Below are positions 9,329 to 11,371 of a stretch of DNA of 11,371 nt, one piece after another (the stretch's first letter is position 1; every line of letters begins with the position of its first letter). The position numbers and the translations under genes were made by a program. Origin of the DNA: Chloroflexota bacterium (lineage in GTDB: Bacteria; Chloroflexota; Limnocylindria; Limnocylindrales; CSP1-4). Below the pieces are notes generated by a model. The model was given only the letters and a program-made list of their open reading frames with translations. It was not told where the DNA came from and did not search any database. Where the stretch lies: the NCBI GenBank assembly GCA_021777365.1, contig JAJYDP010000104.1:1-11371 (forward strand). The letters run 5' to 3'.

Positions 9329-9807
9329 GCCACCGCCGCCTGGCCGCCCTGGCCCTCGTCGTGGGTGTGTTCGTGGCCGGGTGCGGCCTGATCGGCTCGC
9401 GCACGCCAGGGCCGCTGGCCCACGTGCGGGCCCTGCCGGAGGCCTCCCTCGCGCCGCCCGGCAGCGTCCTGATCGCCACCTCTGCGCAGGACGCGCACCA
9501 GACAATCGACGGCCCGCAACCGGCCATCTACGTTCGGGTGCTCGGCACGCAGGAGCCGGCGACCGCCGTCGAGACGTTCTACGCCGACAGGCTCCCCTTC
9601 GCGGGCTGGACGCCCGATCCCTACTTCATCCGGGAAACCGTCGCCGCATGGGCCGGGGGCTGGACGAAGGGGCCGGTCGAGATGAGCGTGTCGATCCTGC
9701 GGCGCGGCACCGACCCGCTCCTGCCGTCGGCCTCCCTGCAGGCCCGCTACCCCACGATCTTCCAGGTTGCGCTATCCGCCGGAGCCGGGGCGTCCTTCCC
9801 GCCGTAG
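9325..9807 (+). CDS. small lipoprotein, function unknown
   Basis: A 160-residue lipoprotein. The N-terminus SHRR plus the hydrophobic LAALALVVGVF leads to a lipobox VAGC with the modified Cys at residue 20, so it should be anchored on the outer face of the membrane. The body includes AIYVRVLGTQEPATAVETFY, DRLPFAGW, WTKGPVEMSVSIL and a C-terminal strand FQVALSAG. The FY...L...GW...KG layout is seen in small secreted proteins of uncharacterised role. GTG 9325 overlaps the TGA of the previous gene (GTGA), so translation is coupled. The longer in-frame frame starting at 8575 is a shadow of the upstream gene. It is the last gene of the three-gene exported operon. Confidence 0.8.
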   Translation: MSHRRLAALALVVGVFVAGCGLIGSRTPGPLAHVRALPEASLAPPGSVLIATSAQDAHQTIDGPQPAIYVRVLGTQEPATAVETFYADRLPFAGWTPDPYFIRETVAAWAGGWTKGPVEMSVSILRRGTDPLLPSASLQARYPTIFQVALSAGAGASFPP

Positions 9808-10230
9808 TCGCTGGCGCGCCTCCGGTCGCGGCGGCGAAAGGCCGGATGCTGGCGGCGCGACAACCGGGGCCACTGGGTCGGGAGCTCCATAGCAGCCTGC
9901 GGTGTTGCGCCGGGCGCGGTCGCGAGCGCCGATGAGGAGGGCCGAGAGCGGGCCGAGCCGATCAGCGGGCTCCCGGAGGAGCTGCACCGCATCGCCGTCA
10001 CGGTCAACGCCATCTGCCCCCAGGCGACGTCACCAGCCTGCTTCATCGAGTTTGGGGCGATGCTGAAGAAGCCCGCCGCGGCGGGGATCGCGATGCCCGA
10101 GGTGCGACTGAAGGAAGTCGAGCCGTCGCTCGGGTCACGCGGCACGGTCGTGGCAACCGCCCGCGGACGGCTCCAGGATGGAGCGACCATCGCCGGATCC
10201 ATCGCCCGCGGCATCGGGGCGGCCGGGTAG
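9808..10230 (+). pseudogene. open frame without a start codon, probable gene remnant
   Basis: Immediately after the lipoprotein stop the same frame stays open for 140 codons to TAG 10230. Codons from about 9931 show normal G/C third positions and balanced composition: PEELHRIAVTVNAICPQATS, then CFIEFGAMLKKP, then MPEVRLKEVEPSLGSRGTVV. The tail ends ARGIGAAG. No ATG or GTG opens it before the internal ATG at 10060, and the first 40 codons are Arg-rich and unconvincing. It may be a gene whose 5' end was lost or shifted to another frame, or a 56-residue ORF from 10060. I do not recognise the family. Confidence 0.35.
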
Positions 10231-10260
10231 AGGTGGGCTTCCCGCGGCTACGGCGTCGTC

Positions 10261-10316
10261 GCGTACCAGGCGAGGGCGTCTTTGCCCCCTGTGCCCGCGA
10301 GTCCGTCCGGGGCCGC
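10261..10316 (+). repeat. dispersed GCGTACCAGGC repeat, copy 3
   Basis: Third copy, 30 nt after TAG 10230. Its first 26 bases (10261-10286) are identical to copy 2, and CGAGTCCGTCCGGGG (10298-10312) is identical to both copy 2 and the tRNA-Arg 3' end. The 3' hairpin has two internal mismatches compared with copy 2. Similarity to copy 2 extends upstream: GGCTA lies just before both copies. Confidence 0.85.
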
Positions 10317-10634
10317 TTGTTCGTGTCCACGCGGCGAGGACGCCGCGGCGCGGCGGTCGACGCTGCAGGTCGTCCCTGCCTGAGCCGGTCTCCGCCATCG
10401 CATCCGGCGACCCTGTTGCTCCGGCACGGGGCGACCGCGCTGGCCGACCCGGCCGCGTCGCCCGAGCTGCTCCGTACGGCGGGGCGGCGGGCCGACCGGC
10501 ATGGGCGACATCCCGACGGGCTCACGGTGCTGACCAGCTCTCGCTACGTGATGGCCTTGGGGAGCGACTTGACGACCGCGGGAACGTGACGACCTTGTCG
10601 GGCTCCGGACGGTGGTCGTCCTTGCCAGCCGCGG
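10317..10634. other. stretch without a convincing gene
   Basis: About 320 nt between repeat copy 3 and the antitoxin promoter. One plus-strand frame, with its stop at 10587-10589, has coding-like codons over its last 60 residues or so (TLLLRHGATALADPAASPEL, later LTVLTSSRYVMALGSDL). However, it reads straight through the repeat and has no credible start there. It may be the tail of a lost gene. Nothing else is visible. Confidence 0.35.
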
Positions 10635-10650
10635 TGCTATCATTGCTATC
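10635..10650 (+). promoter_or_regulatory. extended -10 promoter with GCTATC direct repeat before the toxin-antitoxin operon
   Basis: TGCTATCAT (10635-10643) fits an extended -10 about 20 bp before the antitoxin ATG. GCTATC occurs twice (10636-10641 and 10645-10650), a plausible site for autorepression by the antitoxin-toxin complex. There is no good -35. Confidence 0.4.
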
Positions 10651-10662
10651 GCGGAGGTGGCG

Positions 10663-10896
10663 ATGACGAGGCAGTTGATCGTGCGCAACGTGGACGACGG
10701 GATCGTCCGCGCCCTGAAGAGGCGGGCGTCCAGGCATGGCCGCTCTGCGGAGGCGGAGCACCGCGAGATCCTCCGGACAGCCCTGCGCGGTGACCTCGAG
10801 CGCGCGTCGTTCAAGCAGGCGCTGGCCTCCATGCCCGACGTCGGCTCCGACGACGACTTCGCCGCCGTCCGTGACCTGCCGCGGGACGTCGAGTGA
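10663..10896 (+). CDS. FitA/VapB-type ribbon-helix-helix antitoxin
   Basis: A 77-residue antitoxin. The N-terminus MTRQLIVRNVDDGIVRALKR, with RHGRSAEAEHREILRTAL, is the FitA-like ribbon-helix-helix fold: one DNA-contacting strand (QLIVRNV) and two helices, forming a dimer. The C-terminal acidic part (DVGSDDDFAAVRDLPRDVE) is expected to wrap and block the partner nuclease. GGAGGTGG just upstream supports ATG 10663 over the longer in-frame ATG at 10612. The stop TGA overlaps the toxin GTG (10893-10896), so the two are translationally coupled. As in related pairs, the complex probably represses its own promoter. Confidence 0.88.
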   Translation: MTRQLIVRNVDDGIVRALKRRASRHGRSAEAEHREILRTALRGDLERASFKQALASMPDVGSDDDFAAVRDLPRDVE

Positions 10897-11303
10897 GCTG
10901 GCTCCTGGACACGAACATCGTCTCCGAGCTCCGGAAGGGCGAGCGGGCGAACCCCGGTGTCAGGGCGTGGTTCGCGGAGGCAGCCGAGGAGTCGCTGTTC
11001 ACGAGCGTCCTCGTCGTCGGTGAGCTGCGGCGCGGGATCGAGTCGATCCGCAGGCGCGACGTGCCGTCCGCGCTCGCGCTCGACCAGTGGCTCGCCGGGA
11101 TCACGGACGGCTTCGCCGACCGGATCCTGCCCGTGGACCGAGCGGTGGCCGAGCAGTGGGGGAGTCTCAACGTCCCTGACCCCGTTCCCACCGTCGACGG
11201 GCTTCTCGCGGCGACCGCGCTGGTGCACCGCCTCACGCTCGTCACGCGGAACACACGTGACGTCGCGCGCACCGGGGTGCTGCTGCTCGATCCTACGGTC
11301 TGA
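10893..11303 (+). CDS. FitB/VapC-type PIN-domain toxin ribonuclease
   Basis: A 136-residue PIN-domain protein, the toxin of the pair, and a metal-dependent ribonuclease in this family. Acidic active-site residues are at the expected places: D6 in LLDTNIVSEL, E44 in VVGELRRGIE and D102 in TVDGLLAATA. The TRN motif is at 118-120, with D123 following. The length is typical of FitB (about 139). The start GTG 10893 lies inside the antitoxin stop, a 4-nt overlap usual for such operons. All key residues are present, so the toxin looks intact. The RNA target (tRNA, rRNA or mRNA) cannot be told from sequence. Repeat copy 4 begins 46 nt after its stop. Confidence 0.92.
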   Translation: MSWLLDTNIVSELRKGERANPGVRAWFAEAAEESLFTSVLVVGELRRGIESIRRRDVPSALALDQWLAGITDGFADRILPVDRAVAEQWGSLNVPDPVPTVDGLLAATALVHRLTLVTRNTRDVARTGVLLLDPTV

Positions 11304-11349
11304 CCCGCTCGGGCTGCCGAGACCGCCACAGTCCTCCGATCAAGCCAAC

Positions 11350-11371
11350 GCGTACCAGGCCAAGGGGCCGG
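11350..11371 (+). repeat. dispersed GCGTACCAGGC repeat, copy 4 (cut by window end)
   Basis: GCGTACCAGGC is followed by CAAGGGGCCGG at the edge of the window. GGCC pairs with GGCC across AAGG, so the first small hairpin is kept although its bases differ from copies 2 and 3. The rest lies outside the window. Confidence 0.6.

Overview
The window is chromosomal DNA from a high-GC bacterium, with strong G/C preference at third codon positions and frequent GTG starts. The lineage cannot be fixed from sequence alone. A soil-type Chloroflexota or Actinomycetota is my best guess, based on the MmyB-type regulator, the DUF2255/cupin/aldo-keto reductase neighbourhood, and secreted proteins with Sec and lipoprotein signals. 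Nothing here is plasmid- or phage-like as a whole, apart from a recombinase remnant and a dispersed repeat.

Layout. (1) 40-1171, minus strand: a two-gene thiol-redox operon, a glutaredoxin-like protein followed by a CcdA-type membrane reductant transporter. (2) 1228-1303: tRNA-Arg(CCT), then a perfect 15-bp inverted repeat and an OsmC-family protein (1461-1859). (3) 2104-2985, minus: an XRE/MmyB regulator, divergent from a plus-strand metabolic run of zinc alcohol dehydrogenase, aldo/keto reductase, GtHNL-like cupin and DUF2255 protein (3119-6083). The reductase carries an apparent frameshift near 5176 that removes its normal stop and joins it in frame to the cupin. (4) 6084-6453: a gene-poor stretch with a repeat copy, a minus-strand recombinase C-terminal remnant and a TTGAC-N4-GTCAA palindrome. 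(5) 6454-9807: a tightly coupled three-gene secretion operon of a two-domain lipase-like hydrolase, an exported NTF2-like protein and a lipoprotein. (6) 9808-10662: an open frame without a start codon, another repeat copy and little else. (7) 10663-11303: a FitAB/VapBC toxin-antitoxin pair.

The most unusual feature is a short repeat present four times (1884, 6114, 10261 and 11350, the last cut by the window edge). All copies point the same way and begin 25-46 nt after the stop of a plus-strand reading frame. It can form two hairpins. In the second copy the 3' hairpin contains 19 bases identical to the 3' end of the window's own tRNA-Arg(CCT), and it also carries the tRNA's 5' acceptor strand. 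It could be a transcript-end RNA element, a mobile repeat of tRNA origin, or the scar of a tRNA-targeting integrative element. The sequence alone does not decide between these.
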